Assembly: GCA_001314625.1 (NCBI GenBank)
Contig: LJSH01000004.1
Location: forward strand, 50,039 to 114,038
Origin: Oceanicaulis sp. HLUCCA04
Lineage (GTDB): Bacteria > Pseudomonadota > Alphaproteobacteria > Caulobacterales > Maricaulaceae
DNA length: 64,000 bases
Reading direction: 5' to 3'
Position numbers and translations under genes: made by a program. A model generated the notes under the pieces. It did no database searches, was not told the DNA's origin, and was given only the letters and a program-made list of their open reading frames with translations. Shown piece after piece: positions 1-11,809 of the stretch. The stretch's first letter is position 1; every line of letters begins with the position of its first letter.

Positions 1-8
1 CCCCCCTC

Positions 9-44
9 GGCCCTTCGGGCCACTCCCCCCGCAAGCGGGGGGAG
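9..44. repeat. Paired palindromes at the window edge
   Basis: Two adjacent inverted repeats: a 5-bp stem at 9-13/17-21 with loop TTC, and a 10-bp stem at 23-32/35-44 (CTCCCCCCGC / GCGGGGGGAG) with a 2-nt loop. This is the look of a dispersed intergenic palindrome in GC-rich alphaproteobacteria. It lies downstream of the minus-strand GST-like gene and could also help end its transcript, but no T-run follows on that strand. Confidence 0.5.
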
Positions 45-114
45 AAACCTCAGATATCCACGACAAGCGTTGGACTGAGTGGTTCGAAGAGTAACTTGCG
101 GTGAGCCAGCGCCC

Positions 115-792
115 TTAAAAATCCAGATCGGCATACCAGCGCGCGGGCGGCAGGCCCGGCAGGCGGTCATCCAGCAAGGAGCGGAAGGACGGGCGGCACT
201 TGATGCGCTCATACCAGGCTTTGGCCGCCGGAAAGCTGTCCCAGGGCACATCGCCCAGATAATCGACGCAGGACAGATGCGCCGCCGCGACCAGATCGGC
301 CAGCGAGAAGCGCGGCCCGGCCAGCCCGTCGCGGCGCTCCAGCAACATGCTCATATAATCGAGATGCGCGCGCAGATAGTCGCGCCCGGCCCGGATCATG
401 GCCGCGTCGGGCGAGCCCAGATTCTGCATGCGCTTTTCCAGCTTCTCGTGCAGCAGATAAGCGTTCACCTCGGCGTCGAACTTGCGGTCAAACCAGGTGA
501 CAAGGCGGCGCACCTCGGCGCGCCCGGCCTGGTCAGCGGGCAGAAGCGGCGGGTCGCGGCGGGTTTCTTCCAGATGGGCCAAGATCGCATCGGCCTGCAC
601 GATGACCAGCGGCGTGTCGCCCGAACGGTCTTCCAGAACCGGTGTGAGACCGGACGGGTTGAGGTCAAAAAAGGCGTCCTCGGGCTCCCAGACACGCTGG
701 AAGCGCAGCTCCACGGCGCACTTTTTCTCCGCGAGCGCAAGACGCGCCTGCCGCGACCAGGGATCAAGGGGCCAGTGGTGCAAAATGAACAT
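115..792 (-). CDS. Glutathione S-transferase-like protein, candidate FzlA
   Basis: About 225 residues with a GST layout: an N-terminal thioredoxin-like half (residues 1-80, including NPSGLTPVLED, the usual cis-Pro/GSH-site region) and an all-helical C-terminal half. The tail ends in WYADLDF. A conserved acidic/aromatic C-terminus of this kind is, as I recall, typical of FzlA, the GST-fold FtsZ-binding division protein of Caulobacter, so an FzlA-type role in constriction is possible. The start is the ATG at 792; a TTG two codons earlier is less likely. It lies 45 bp downstream of the CDF exporter on the same strand. The GST fold is sure, FzlA identity is an inference from length and tail, and a plain detoxifying GST is the alternative. 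Confidence 0.8.
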   Translation of the reverse strand: MFILHHWPLDPWSRQARLALAEKKCAVELRFQRVWEPEDAFFDLNPSGLTPVLEDRSGDTPLVIVQADAILAHLEETRRDPPLLPADQAGRAEVRRLVTWFDRKFDAEVNAYLLHEKLEKRMQNLGSPDAAMIRAGRDYLRAHLDYMSMLLERRDGLAGPRFSLADLVAAAHLSCVDYLGDVPWDSFPAAKAWYERIKCRPSFRSLLDDRLPGLPPARWYADLDF

Positions 793-837
793 GGTCAAAG
801 ACGCTAGTGCGCTTTGCGCGGCTGTTTAAGCGCGCTT

Positions 838-1839
838 TCAGCGCGCCCCGCCATCATGGGGCTCCGGGTCGGCATCGAAAAAGCCGCGCCCGTGCGCCTC
901 GCCATAACCTTTGGGGTCGGAATGGATCAGCAGATCTGCTGCCGGGTAATGGGCCAGAACGCGCATCTCGGCGGCCACCACGACATCGTGGGCCTGTTTG
1001 AGTGTCTGGAACGGGTCAAGGTCCATATGGACCTGAATATGGATGAGTGGCCCGGCCGCGCGGGTGCGCAGCTCATGCACGCCCAGCACGCGCGGATCAT
1101 CGGTCAGCAGGGCTGCGATATGCGCGCGCGTGGCGTCCGGAAGTTCGCGGTCGAGAAGCTGGTTGACCGAATCGCGTCCCAGCTCGAAGGCTGATTTCGC
1201 CAGCAGCGCACCGACAAACAGGGCCAGAACCGGATCGGCGCGCTCCAACCCTGCGAACACGGCAATCGCAACACCGCCCATCACGGCGATATTGGACAGC
1301 AAGTCGGCAGAATAGTGCGCGCGGTCGCCGGTGACCGCAATCGAGCCGGTGCGCCGGATCACCAGGGTCTGCATCCGGATCAGCCCCAGCGTCAGCAGCA
1401 CCGACAATACCATGACGCCGAGCGCCCAGCCGCCGGCCTCAACCGGCTCAGGGTCTATCAGACGGCGCGTGCCTTCGAAAAACAGGAATACCGCAGAGGC
1501 GGCCACCAGCACGGCCTGGAGCAGGCTCGAAAAGGCTTCCGCCTTGCCGTGTCCGAAGCGGTGCTCATTGTCCGCCGGGCGGGCGGCATAGCGCACCGCC
1601 AGGAAGGCGGTGATGGAGGCAGCCAGATCGAGCAGGGAGTCAAAAAAGCTGGCGAGCAGGGCAATAGAGCCCGATGCTGCCCAGGCGGCAAGCTTGGCAC
1701 CAACCAGAATCAGCGCCACGCTGACCGACAGGGCGGTCGCCATCGAATTGATGCGCTGGGAGTCAGCCGGGTTCATCCGGCCCGGTCCGGTCTGAACGGC
1801 GGTGTCTTCAGCGGTTGATAGGGGCGCGGACGCTGTCAT
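838..1839 (-). CDS. Cation diffusion facilitator (CDF) family metal exporter
   Basis: Predicted inner-membrane, proton-coupled exporter of divalent metals (Zn, Fe, Co or Mn), FieF-like. The core contains FDSLLD in TM2 and HYSAD in TM5, the paired Asp/His metal site, with several more hydrophobic helices and a cytoplasmic C-terminal domain carrying HIQVHMDLD, typical of the dimerising domain. Length (about 333 residues) is normal. The longest frame begins with a TTG further upstream; the ATG at 1839 is preferred, and a further ATG 22 codons in is also possible. It is 45 bp upstream of the GST-like gene and 12 bp downstream of the creatininase-family gene, all on the minus strand. Metal specificity cannot be read from sequence alone. 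Confidence 0.9.
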   Translation of the reverse strand: MTASAPLSTAEDTAVQTGPGRMNPADSQRINSMATALSVSVALILVGAKLAAWAASGSIALLASFFDSLLDLAASITAFLAVRYAARPADNEHRFGHGKAEAFSSLLQAVLVAASAVFLFFEGTRRLIDPEPVEAGGWALGVMVLSVLLTLGLIRMQTLVIRRTGSIAVTGDRAHYSADLLSNIAVMGGVAIAVFAGLERADPVLALFVGALLAKSAFELGRDSVNQLLDRELPDATRAHIAALLTDDPRVLGVHELRTRAAGPLIHIQVHMDLDPFQTLKQAHDVVVAAEMRVLAHYPAADLLIHSDPKGYGEAHGRGFFDADPEPHDGGAR

Positions 1840-1890
1840 GACGCCGATATAGGCGTGCGCGCCGCGCCTGTCACGCAAAGCGGGCGGGTA

Positions 1891-2628
1891 TCAGCTTGCG
1901 AAGAAGGCTTCGACCTCACGGATAAGCGCCTTGCTGGCAACTTCGACGATGCGCTTTCCCTTTTCCGGCGTTGCCTGCGACGGGTCAGATCCGATCCGGC
2001 CATCGGGAAAGTTCTTGCGATAGTCTGCTGCGTCGGTGAACCGGCCTTCCGGTGCGATTTTCGGGGTCATCACCACATCTTTCACCGCGTCGGGATAGGC
2101 GTGGTAGGTGACGGCGACTTCAGACGCCGTGGCGTGGCTGCCATCGCCTTGCGGGAAGATCTCCTTGCAGACATCGGCCACTTCCTGAAACATCCACCAG
2201 GAGGTCTGTTTGAGCTTGTAGGGGCAGGCCTCGCCATCAAGTGACCAGGCCGCATAGCTCTCCACAAACGCCGCATCGATGGTGGTGATATTGCCGCCAT
2301 GGCCGTTGAGCAGGAAGATGCGCTTGAAGCCATGCCGGTGCAGGCTGTCGATCCAGTCATTGAGTGCGGCAATCATGGTCGTCGGACGCAGCGTGATCGT
2401 TCCATTAAAGCCCAGATGGTGCTGGGCGGAGCCGACCGAGAAGGTGGGGCCGACCAGAAAACCTGCCTCGTCGCCGGCTGCTTTCGCGATCACTTCCGGA
2501 CAGATCGCGTCGGTACCCAGCAAACCGTTTGGCCCGTGCTGCTCGATAGAGCCAATCGGGATGACGATGCCTTTGGACTTTTTCAGATAGGCTTCGATTT
2601 CCGGCCAGGACGACGTGTTCAGCTGCAT
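1891..2628 (-). CDS. Creatininase-family metal-dependent amidohydrolase
   Basis: 245 residues matching the creatininase fold: GSIEQHGP near the N-terminus and LGTD just after it (metal ligands Glu, His, Asp), NGHGGN in the middle, and GSHATASE in the C-terminal half supplying another Glu. Family members hydrolyse cyclic amides such as creatinine or formamidopyrimidines, and some act in cofactor maturation; the substrate here is not evident. The ATG start is preceded by GGATGGAAG. It is probably cotranscribed with the downstream CDF exporter. It is divergent from acs, with 190 bp between the starts that must hold both promoters. Confidence 0.9.
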   Translation of the reverse strand: MQLNTSSWPEIEAYLKKSKGIVIPIGSIEQHGPNGLLGTDAICPEVIAKAAGDEAGFLVGPTFSVGSAQHHLGFNGTITLRPTTMIAALNDWIDSLHRHGFKRIFLLNGHGGNITTIDAAFVESYAAWSLDGEACPYKLKQTSWWMFQEVADVCKEIFPQGDGSHATASEVAVTYHAYPDAVKDVVMTPKIAPEGRFTDAADYRKNFPDGRIGSDPSQATPEKGKRIVEVASKALIREVEAFFAS

Positions 2629-2818
2629 CTTCCATCCACTCCAGCGGGGTAAGGGCGTTCAGGTGGCGGAGATCAACGCATCCCGGCCCCGCTTGCAAGA
2701 GGAGAGGCGCATAAAGGCGAACTGGCGGCAACATGGTGCGCGCGCTTGCACCGTTCGCGGTCTATCGGCCAAGCTTGTCTTGGCATAGTCACAAAGCGGG
2801 AAAGCGAGGATGAGTTCC

Positions 2819-4765
<1,947 letters not shown>

Positions 4766-4865
4766 CGGCCCGCTAACCCAAATACGCGCTTTGGCTGGCG
4801 GAATCGGGCGCGTGGCTTATCCTTCTGGCGGGCATTTCAAGGCTCACGAGGGGGTAGAACACGCC

Positions 4866-5336
4866 ATGAATCGCAGGACCGTATCGGTGCTTTTTGTCTG
4901 CACGGGCAATATATGCCGCTCGCCCATGGCGCAGGGCGTGGCCGAGACGGTAGCGGCAAAGCTGGGCAAGGCGATGGTGTTGGATTCTGCCGGAACCGGA
5001 GACTGGCATGCCGGCGAGGCGCCCGACCCGCGTGCTGCCGAGGCGGCAGCCCGGCGCGGCTATGACATTTCAGACCAGCGCGCGCGGGCCATCAGTGACG
5101 ATGATTTTGACCGTTTTGACCATATTATCGGCATGGACGCCGGTCACAAGCGCTGGCTGGTGACCGCGCGCGACGCGCGCCGTCTGGAAGAACGCCCTGT
5201 CTCCATGCTGATGGACTGGTCAGTGGGGTTGGCGGGCCGCGATGTGCCCGACCCGTTCTATGGCGACGACAAGGCGTTCGAGCACGCGCTGGACCTGATC
5301 GAGAAGGGCGTGGACGGGCTGATCAAGCGGATCTGA
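4866..5336 (+). CDS. Low-molecular-weight protein tyrosine phosphatase
   Basis: 156 residues with the signature loop VCTGNICRSPMAQG (nucleophilic Cys and Arg of C-X5-R) at the N-terminus and the general-acid motif DVPDPFYG near the C-terminus, so all catalytic residues are present. The frame is open upstream into acs, but the ATG at 4866 has a good GAGGGGG ribosome site and starts right before the conserved strand. It follows acs by 100 bp and converges with thpR 12 bp later. Substrates could be tyrosine-phosphorylated proteins or an arsenate-type role; nothing nearby (no Wzc kinase, no ars genes) decides. Confidence 0.92.
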   Translation: MNRRTVSVLFVCTGNICRSPMAQGVAETVAAKLGKAMVLDSAGTGDWHAGEAPDPRAAEAAARRGYDISDQRARAISDDDFDRFDHIIGMDAGHKRWLVTARDARRLEERPVSMLMDWSVGLAGRDVPDPFYGDDKAFEHALDLIEKGVDGLIKRI

Positions 5337-5348
5337 GGCTGTGCAGTC

Positions 5349-5891
5349 TCACCCTTCCAGCGGATATTCCGCTTCGATCTCATAGGCGTTGGGGCCGCGG
5401 CCACGGGCATGGCTGGAGTAGAGGTGGAAGCGGTCGGCCAGGAAAGGCTCTGACGTCCATAAGTTAAGCCGTTCTTCAAATCTCTGCACGCGCCTGATCT
5501 CGGCCATGTTTAGATAGGCAACGGTCAGATGCGGCGTGTAGCTGCGCTTCTCCATCTCCATACCCGCCTTTACCCCCGCGCGGTGGCACTGGCGGGCCAG
5601 GCGCTCCAGCGGCTCGCCGCCATCGACGCCCAGCCAGAGCTGGGTGGGGTTTGCCTTGCCGAAATGGCCGGTGCCTTTCAGGCGTAGATCGAACGGCGCC
5701 ACACGGATCAGCGAAAGTTCATGGTCCAGCTCGGCGATTATGTCTTCGGGCCACTCGCCGTAATAGGCCAGCGTGATGTGGAAGTTTTCCTCCGGGCGCC
5801 ATTTTGCACCCGGCACGCCTTTCAGGAGCGGCGTGACGCGTTCGCAGATTTCCTCCGGTACGGGCAAGGCGGCAAAGACACGTAGCGACAT
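5349..5891 (-). CDS. thpR: RNA 2',3'-cyclic phosphodiesterase (2H family, ThpR)
   Basis: 180 residues with the two H-x-T/S motifs of 2H phosphoesterases: HITLAYYG in the first half and HLTVAYLN in the second, and the family start RVFAALPVP. Family enzymes open 2',3'-cyclic phosphates or ligate tRNA halves in vitro. The start is the ATG at 5891. The frame extends upstream, but the added residues do not resemble the family. It is convergent with the phosphatase and divergent from the rimP leader promoter. Confidence 0.9.
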   Translation of the reverse strand: MSLRVFAALPVPEEICERVTPLLKGVPGAKWRPEENFHITLAYYGEWPEDIIAELDHELSLIRVAPFDLRLKGTGHFGKANPTQLWLGVDGGEPLERLARQCHRAGVKAGMEMEKRSYTPHLTVAYLNMAEIRRVQRFEERLNLWTSEPFLADRFHLYSSHARGRGPNAYEIEAEYPLEG

Positions 5892-5945
5892 TGCCAAAGA
5901 GCGCCATATTTCCTGGTGAGGGGTCAAGCCAGCCGCCCACCCCCA

Positions 5946-5974
5946 TTGCATTCAGGCCTTCAGGCGCGTATAAG
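5946..5974 (+). promoter_or_regulatory. Predicted sigma-70 promoter of the rimP-nusA-infB operon
   Basis: TTGCAT at 5946-5951 and TATAAG at 5969-5974 are separated by exactly 17 bases. Transcription would begin near 5981, about 100 bases before rimP, and run straight into the hairpin pair at 5994-6041. There is no other plus-strand gene between the upstream phosphatase and rimP, so a promoter is needed here. Confidence 0.6.
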
Positions 5975-5993
5975 CGCGTTCATCAGGTTCGAT

Positions 5994-6041
5994 GTGCCGG
6001 ATGGCACTATCGGGCGGCTCTCTACCGGGGGCCGCCTTTTT
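5994..6041 (+). promoter_or_regulatory. rimP leader hairpins, candidate transcription attenuator
   Basis: Two hairpins lie between the predicted promoter and rimP. The first is GTGCC/GGCAC (5994-5998/6003-6007) closed by a GGAT tetraloop. The second is GGCGGC/GCCGCC (6013-6018/6031-6036), extendable by wobble pairs, followed directly by five T (6037-6041), i.e. an intrinsic terminator 39 bases before the rimP start. A terminator in the 5' leader of the operon that encodes NusA suggests premature termination as a control point. Leader families upstream of rimP are known in other proteobacteria; whether this is related is not known. Confidence 0.55.
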
Positions 6042-6080
6042 CATTGCCTATTGGCCGCCCTTGCCTTTCGGAGCCCTTGG

Positions 6081-6644
6081 TTGAGAACACGCAATCGCCA
6101 GGACGAGATCATCGCCGCGCAGGCCGATCCGGTTGCGCAGGCGCTCGGCTATGAGATTGTGCGCATCCGCGTTCTGTCGGGCAAGCGCCAGACCGTGCAG
6201 ATCATGGCCGAGAAAGCCGATGGCACGATGGATGTGGAAGATTGCGCACGCCTGTCGCGCGCCCTGTCCGAAGTGTTCGAGACCAATGATCCGATTTCGG
6301 GTGAATACGTGCTGGAAGTGTCCTCGCCCGGCATTGACCGGCCGCTGACCATGCTTGCGCATTTTGAGCGCTGGGAAGGGTTTGAGGCCAAGATCGAGCT
6401 GGACCGGCTGGTGGAGAACCGCAAGCGCTTTCGCGGCGTTCTGGCCGGGATTGAAGGCGCGAATGTGCTGATCGACCTCGAGGGCGAGGACGAGACCGCC
6501 ATGCTGCCGTTTGACTGGATTGCCGAGGCGCGTCTGGTCCTGACCGATGCGCTCATTGCCGAGTCCCTGAAAGGGCGAGGCGGCGAGGCCCCGGTCTGGA
6601 CGGATGGGGCCGACACTGTGAATGACGACACACAAGACAAGTAA
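6081..6644 (+). CDS. rimP: Ribosome maturation factor RimP
   Basis: 187 residues; assists 30S subunit assembly. The N-terminal domain shows ALGYEIVRIRVL and the family-typical EVSSPGIDRPL, followed by the SH3-like C-terminal domain (FDWIAEARLVLTD). No ATG fits. The TTG at 6081 is chosen because GGAG lies just upstream and the protein then begins at the first conserved helix. First gene of the rimP-nusA-ylxR-infB transcription unit; 35 bp to nusA. Confidence 0.93.
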   Translation: MRTRNRQDEIIAAQADPVAQALGYEIVRIRVLSGKRQTVQIMAEKADGTMDVEDCARLSRALSEVFETNDPISGEYVLEVSSPGIDRPLTMLAHFERWEGFEAKIELDRLVENRKRFRGVLAGIEGANVLIDLEGEDETAMLPFDWIAEARLVLTDALIAESLKGRGGEAPVWTDGADTVNDDTQDK

Positions 6645-6679
6645 ACCCTTAAAGACCAACAGATAACAGGATACTCATC

Positions 6680-8437
6680 ATGGCCATCGGGGTCAGTGCC
6701 AACAGGCTGGAACTTCTTCAGATCGCCCGCGCGGTCGCGCAGGAAAAGATGATTGACGAGCCGCTCGTGCTCGCCGCTATCGAGGAAGCGATCCAGAAAG
6801 CGGCGCGCTCGCGCTATGGCAGCGAGCTGGATATTCGCTGCTCCATTCATCCCAAGACCGGCGAGATGAAGCTGACGCGCCACACCACGGTGGTGGAAGA
6901 GGTCGAGAACGACTCCCAGGAGATCAGCTTGGAAGAAGCCAGGACCATGGATCCGAACGCTGAAATCGGCACCGTGTTCGAGGAGGAGCTTCCTCCGATC
7001 GAATTTGGCCGCGTCGCGTCCCAGACCGCCAAGCAGGTGATCACGCAGAAAGTGCGCGAGGCCGAGCGCGAGCGTCAGTACGAAGAGTACAAGGACCGTA
7101 TCGGCGAGATCATCAACGGTATCGTCAAGCGCGTCGAATACGGCAATGCGATCATCGATCTGGGCAAGGCCGAAGGCATTATCCGCCGCAATGACGCCAT
7201 CCCGCGTGAAGCGCTGCAGCCTAATGACCGCGTGCGCGCTTATATCTACGATGTACGCACCGAGGTGCGCGGCCCGCAGATTTTCCTGTCGCGCGCGCAT
7301 CCTGATTTCATGGCTGCCCTGTTCGCGCAGGAAGTGCCGGAAGTCTATGAAGGCATTATCGAAATACCGCGCGTGGCGCGTGACCCCGGCAGCCGGGCGA
7401 AAATCGCCGTCATCTCCAATGACAGCTCCATCGACCCTGTGGGCGCGTGCGTGGGCATGCGCGGCAGCCGCGTTCAGGCGGTGGTCAACGAGCTGGCGGG
7501 CGAGAAGATCGACATCATCCCGTGGAACCCGGATCCGGCGACCTTCATCGTCAACGCCCTGCAACCGGCTGAAGTGGCCAAGGTGGTGCTGGATGAGGAA
7601 AACCAGCGCATTGAAGTGGTCGTGCCTGATGACCAGCTTTCGCTGGCTATTGGCCGCCGGGGCCAGAATGTGCGCCTCGCCAGCCAGCTGACCGGCTGGT
7701 CCATTGATATCCTGACCGAGGTTGAAGAGAGCGAGCGCCGCCAGAAAGAGTTCACCGAACGCACGGCGCTGTTTATGGAAGCCCTTGATGTTGACGAGGT
7801 CATTGCCCAGCTTCTGGCCACCGAGGGCTTCACCGATGTCGAGGATCTTGCCTTTGTCGAGATGGACGAGATCGCGGCTATCGAGGGCTTTGACGAGGAG
7901 ACGGCTGAAGAGATCCAGACGCGTGCGCGCGAATTCCTCGACCGTCAGGCTTCCGAGCAGGATGCCCGCCGCAAGGAGCTCGGGGTAGAAGACGATGTTC
8001 TGGCCATTGAGGGCGTCACCCTGCCGATGGCCGTCAAGTTCGGCGAGAACGAGGTGTTCTCGGTTGATGATCTGGCCGGCATGACGCCGGACGATCTGCG
8101 CGGCTGGTACGAAACCCGTGATGGCGAGCGTGTGCGCGAGCCGGGTATTCTGGACGGGTTTGATATCGACGCGGCCGATGCGGAACGCATGATCATGAAG
8201 GCCCGCGTCGCCGCCGGATGGATTTCGGAAGAAGATCTTCCGGTTGAAGAGCCGGCCGAAGACGAAGCGGAAGCCGACGTCCAGGGTGAAGACGCTGCTG
8301 ACGCGGAGCCCGCCGAGGATGGCGAGTTCGATCTGGCTGCCCTGGAAGCGGAAGCCGAGCGTCTGGGCGTTGATCTTGAAACCCTCATCAATGCGGGCGG
8401 GGACAGCGAAACGGCGGAGGAAGACGAGACAAAGTGA
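6680..8437 (+). CDS. nusA: Transcription termination/antitermination factor NusA
   Basis: 585 residues. Order of domains: N-terminal RNA-polymerase-binding domain (1-125), S1 domain (about 135-200, [20 protein letters not shown]), tandem KH domains (about 230-345, with [18 protein letters not shown] and [19 protein letters not shown]), two helix-hairpin-helix-like acidic repeats (about 360-520), and a long acidic tail (roughly 520-585, rich in Glu, Asp and Ala). It is longer than the E. coli protein because of the tail, which is common in alphaproteobacteria. The stop overlaps the GTG start of the next gene. NusA could itself act on the terminator in the leader of its own operon. Confidence 0.97.
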   Translation: MAIGVSANRLELLQIARAVAQEKMIDEPLVLAAIEEAIQKAARSRYGSELDIRCSIHPKTGEMKLTRHTTVVEEVENDSQEISLEEARTMDPNAEIGTVFEEELPPIEFGRVASQTAKQVITQKVREAERERQYEEYKDRIGEIINGIVKRVEYGNAIIDLGKAEGIIRRNDAIPREALQPNDRVRAYIYDVRTEVRGPQIFLSRAHPDFMAALFAQEVPEVYEGIIEIPRVARDPGSRAKIAVISNDSSIDPVGACVGMRGSRVQAVVNELAGEKIDIIPWNPDPATFIVNALQPAEVAKVVLDEENQRIEVVVPDDQLSLAIGRRGQNVRLASQLTGWSIDILTEVEESERRQKEFTERTALFMEALDVDEVIAQLLATEGFTDVEDLAFVEMDEIAAIEGFDEETAEEIQTRAREFLDRQASEQDARRKELGVEDDVLAIEGVTLPMAVKFGENEVFSVDDLAGMTPDDLRGWYETRDGERVREPGILDGFDIDAADAERMIMKARVAAGWISEEDLPVEEPAEDEAEADVQGEDAADAEPAEDGEFDLAALEAEAERLGVDLETLINAGGDSETAEEDETK

Positions 8438-9081
8438 GCCGCGGCGCACGGGAAACCCGCGTGAAGACGCCCCGGGAGAGGCGCTGTATCGCGACCGGTG
8501 AAACGGCTCACGAGGACAGGCTTGTTCGGGTTGTTGCCGGGCCGGACGGTACTGTGGTGCCGGACATTCTGGCCAAACTGCCCGGACGCGGGGCCTGGAT
8601 CAGCGCAAGCCGGGAGGCCATCGCGCTGGCGGTCCGCCGCAGGGCCTTCCAGCGGGCGCTCGAAACGCCTGTGTCGGTGCCCGACGGGCTGGATGACCAG
8701 ATTGAGACCCTGCTGGCTGCGAGAGCTTTGTCAGTTTTGGGGCTCGCGAGGCGCGCGGGACGGCTCGCAATGGGGTATGATGCCGCCAGAGGCGCCATCA
8801 CCGGATCGCCTTCACCCGCCTGGCGGATCGAGGCGAGCGACGGTTCTGCCGACGGACGGCGCAAGCTGGACCAGCTGGCGCACGCGGCGGTGCCCGGTGT
8901 GCCGGTGGTCATGTGCTTCAGCGCCGAGGAGCTTGGGGCAGCACTGGGGCGCTCGGGCGTCGTGCATCTGGTGCTGGCACCGGGACCCGAGGCCGAGACA
9001 TTTGGTGTGCTGATGGGCAAGCTGGCCGGGTTCAGGCCGGTTAGCCCGCAAAAGCCGGAACGACCGGCACGAGAGAGTTGA
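8434..9081 (+). CDS. YlxR-L7Ae fusion RNA-binding protein
   Basis: 215 residues. The N-terminal part (about 10-85) is a YlxR/DUF448 domain with RRCIATGE and LPGRGAWI; the C-terminal part (about 95-200) is an L7Ae/L30e-like domain, ALSVLGLARRAGRLAMGYDA. The fused form between nusA and infB is usual in alphaproteobacteria. The GTG start overlaps the nusA stop (GTGA), indicating translational coupling. Likely nucleoid- or ribosome-associated RNA binding; the exact role is unsettled in the family. Confidence 0.9.
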   Translation: MSRGARETRVKTPRERRCIATGETAHEDRLVRVVAGPDGTVVPDILAKLPGRGAWISASREAIALAVRRRAFQRALETPVSVPDGLDDQIETLLAARALSVLGLARRAGRLAMGYDAARGAITGSPSPAWRIEASDGSADGRRKLDQLAHAAVPGVPVVMCFSAEELGAALGRSGVVHLVLAPGPEAETFGVLMGKLAGFRPVSPQKPERPARES

Positions 9082-9207
9082 AACGGCAGGCAAGGCCGCT
9101 AGGTTAGCGAGCCTTTCGCCAGAGCCGGATGGACAGGGCAGGACGCGTTGCTGCGGCGCAGCGCTTCGATACGCCTTCTATAGCAAGAGCCGCGATGAAA
9201 GACGTTT

Positions 9208-11778
9208 ATGAGCGACGCTGACGAACGCAATCCTTCGGGCCGCAAGCCCCTCACCCTCGGCGCACGCACCGGATCGGGCACCGTGCAGCAGAGCTTTGCG
9301 CGCGGCCGCTCCAAGGCGGTTGTCGTCGAGAAGAAGCGCAAGCGGATCGCTCCGGGCGCTGCGGCCGGTGCGCCTGCGGGCAAGGAAGCCGGCACGCCGC
9401 CGGGCAAGCCCGGCATCAGTGATGCTGACAAGGCGCGCGCTGCGCTGGCTGCCAAGGCCAAGCAGCTGGGGCTGTCGGAAGAAGAGCTGGTGAGGCGCCA
9501 GCGTGCCATTGCGCGTGCCCGCGCAGAGGCTGAAGAACGCGACGTCAAGAAAAAGGCTGAGGAAGCCGAGCTTGAGCGCAAGGCTGAAGAAGACCGCAAG
9601 GCGCTGGAAGACCAGCGCAAGCGCGAGGAAGACGCGCGCAAGCAGGCCGAGGCCCGCAAGCAGGCCGAGGCCGAGCGTGTGGCTATTCCCGACCCGGCCG
9701 ATATCCCGGTCCCGGTCGATCCCGATACCGCCAAGCCCCAGCGCAAGGTCGTCGACAAGGAAGCCCGTGCCAAGGACGATGTTCGCGGCGCTGACCGTGA
9801 CGATGATGAGGGCCGTGCCAAGAAGAAGCTCACCGCGGCAGCCAAAGCGCCTGTCGCGCGTTCCAAGGATGGCGGCGAGCGCCGTCCCAAGGGCCGCCTG
9901 ACCATTCAGAACCTGGTTGAGGATGATGAAGGCCGTCAGCGTTCGCTGGCGTCCATGCGCCGTGCCCGCGAACGTGAAAAGCAGCGCCGCACCCAGGGTG
10001 GCACCGAACGCGAGAAGGTCGCCCGCGATGTGGTCGTGCCGGAAAGCATCACGGTGCAGGAGCTGGCCAATCGTATGGCAGAGCGCGCGGCTGATGTCGT
10101 GAAATTCCTGATGAAGCAGGGCCAGATGGTCCGTGCTGTCGACTATCTGGAAGCTGACGACGCGGAGCTGATCGTTGAAGAGTTCGGCCACCGCGTGAAG
10201 CGGGTGTCGGACGCTGACGTGGAAGAAGGCTTCATCTCGGCAGACGATCCTGAAGAGGCCAAGCAGCCGCGTCCCCCGGTTGTCACCATTATGGGCCATG
10301 TCGACCACGGCAAGACATCGCTTCTGGATGCGCTGCGCTCGACGGATGTGGCTGGCGGCGAGGCCGGTGGCATCACCCAGCATATCGGCGCCTATCAGGT
10401 TCAACTCAAATCCGGTGAAAAGATCACCTTCCTGGACACACCCGGCCACGCGGCGTTTTCCGCGATGCGCGCCCGTGGTGCCCAGGCAACCGATATCGTC
10501 ATTCTGGTGGTGGCCGCCGATGATGGTGTGATGCCGCAAACGGCAGAAGCCATCAATCATGCGAAGGCGGCCGGTGTGCCGATGATTGTCGCCATCAACA
10601 AGATCGACAAGCCGGATGCGACCCCGGACAAGGTGCTCAACAATCTTCTTCAGCACGAGATTGTCACTGAATCGATGGGCGGCGATGTTCAGGCCGTCCC
10701 CGTCTCGGCCCTGAAGAAAATCGGGCTGGAAGAGCTGACCGAGGCCATTTCGCTGCAGGCAGAGATGCTCGAGCTGAAAGCCAATCCGGACCGCTCGGCC
10801 GAAGGCATCGTGATCGAGAGCCAGATTGACAAGGGCCGGGGGCCGGTTGCCACCGTGCTGGTCAAGCGCGGCACCCTGAAACGCAGTGATATCGTTGTGG
10901 CGGGCGTCCAGTGGGGCAAGGTGCGGGCCCTGACCAATGAGCGCGGTGCGCAGATGACCGAAGCCGGTCCGTCGCTCCCGGCGGAGATTCTCGGTCTGGA
11001 TGGTGCGCCGGATCCGGGCGAGGTCTTCTCGGTCGTGGAAAGCGAGGCCCGAGCCCGCGAAATCGTCGATTACCGTATGCGCCAGCGCCGCGACAAGACC
11101 GCCGGAACGGGCGGTGGCGCCACGTCGCTCGAGCAGATGATGGCGCGCCTGCAACAGAACGAGGTTCAGGAACTGCCCATCCTTATCAAGGCGGACGTGC
11201 AGGGATCGGCCGAGGCGCTGACCGGCGCTCTTGAAAAAGTGGGCAATGAGGAAGTGCGCGCGCGCGTTATCCATTCGGCTCCCGGCGGTGTGTCCGAAGC
11301 CGATGTGCAGCTTGCCAAGGCATCGGGTGCGCCGATCTTCGCGTTCAACGTGCGGGCCAACAAGCAGGCGCGTGAGCTGGCCGAGGCCGAAAAGGTCGAG
11401 ATCCGCTATTATTCGATCATCTATGATGTCATCGATGACGTGAAGAAGACGCTCGAAGGCCTGCTGACACCGGAAAAGCGCGAAACCTTCATCGGTTACG
11501 CGGAAATTCTCGAGGTCTTCAATATCACCAAGCTTGGCAAAGTGGCCGGTTGCCGCGTTACCGAGGGTGTGGTGCGCCGTGGCTGCGGTGTGCGCCTGCT
11601 GCGCAATGATACGGTCATCCATGAAGGGGAGCTCTCGACGCTCAAGCGCTTCAAGGACGAGGTCAATGAAGTGCGTGCCGGCACCGAGTGCGGCATGGGC
11701 TTTGTCGGCTATCAGGACCTGCAGAAGGGTGACCAGATCGAGTGCTTCACGGTCGAGGAGGTCGAGCGCAAGCTGTGA
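9208..11778 (+). CDS. infB: Translation initiation factor IF-2
   Basis: 856 residues. A long, charged, low-complexity N-terminal region (about 1-270, Lys/Glu/Arg-rich coiled coil) precedes the IF2 N2 domain, then the GTPase domain with GHVDHGKT near residue 365, DTPGHAAF and NKIDK, then domains II-IV ending in [18 protein letters not shown]2 brings fMet-tRNA to the 30S P site. The N-terminus has IF2_assoc-like basic sequence (KKRKR). A 126-bp gap separates it from the YlxR-L7Ae gene; a strong intrinsic terminator follows. Confidence 0.98.
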   Translation: MSDADERNPSGRKPLTLGARTGSGTVQQSFARGRSKAVVVEKKRKRIAPGAAAGAPAGKEAGTPPGKPGISDADKARAALAAKAKQLGLSEEELVRRQRAIARARAEAEERDVKKKAEEAELERKAEEDRKALEDQRKREEDARKQAEARKQAEAERVAIPDPADIPVPVDPDTAKPQRKVVDKEARAKDDVRGADRDDDEGRAKKKLTAAAKAPVARSKDGGERRPKGRLTIQNLVEDDEGRQRSLASMRRAREREKQRRTQGGTEREKVARDVVVPESITVQELANRMAERAADVVKFLMKQGQMVRAVDYLEADDAELIVEEFGHRVKRVSDADVEEGFISADDPEEAKQPRPPVVTIMGHVDHGKTSLLDALRSTDVAGGEAGGITQHIGAYQVQLKSGEKITFLDTPGHAAFSAMRARGAQATDIVILVVAADDGVMPQTAEAINHAKAAGVPMIVAINKIDKPDATPDKVLNNLLQHEIVTESMGGDVQAVPVSALKKIGLEELTEAISLQAEMLELKANPDRSAEGIVIESQIDKGRGPVATVLVKRGTLKRSDIVVAGVQWGKVRALTNERGAQMTEAGPSLPAEILGLDGAPDPGEVFSVVESEARAREIVDYRMRQRRDKTAGTGGGATSLEQMMARLQQNEVQELPILIKADVQGSAEALTGALEKVGNEEVRARVIHSAPGGVSEADVQLAKASGAPIFAFNVRANKQARELAEAEKVEIRYYSIIYDVIDDVKKTLEGLLTPEKRETFIGYAEILEVFNITKLGKVAGCRVTEGVVRRGCGVRLLRNDTVIHEGELSTLKRFKDEVNEVRAGTECGMGFVGYQDLQKGDQIECFTVEEVERKL

Positions 11779-11809
11779 TCTGTCCGGCCCTGAACGCAGA
11801 GTGACAATG

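Noticed and set aside
6149-8449. A 766-codon open frame on the minus strand opposite nusA and rimP
   Set aside because: Shadow frame in GC-rich coding DNA; the plus strand carries complete NusA and RimP domains.
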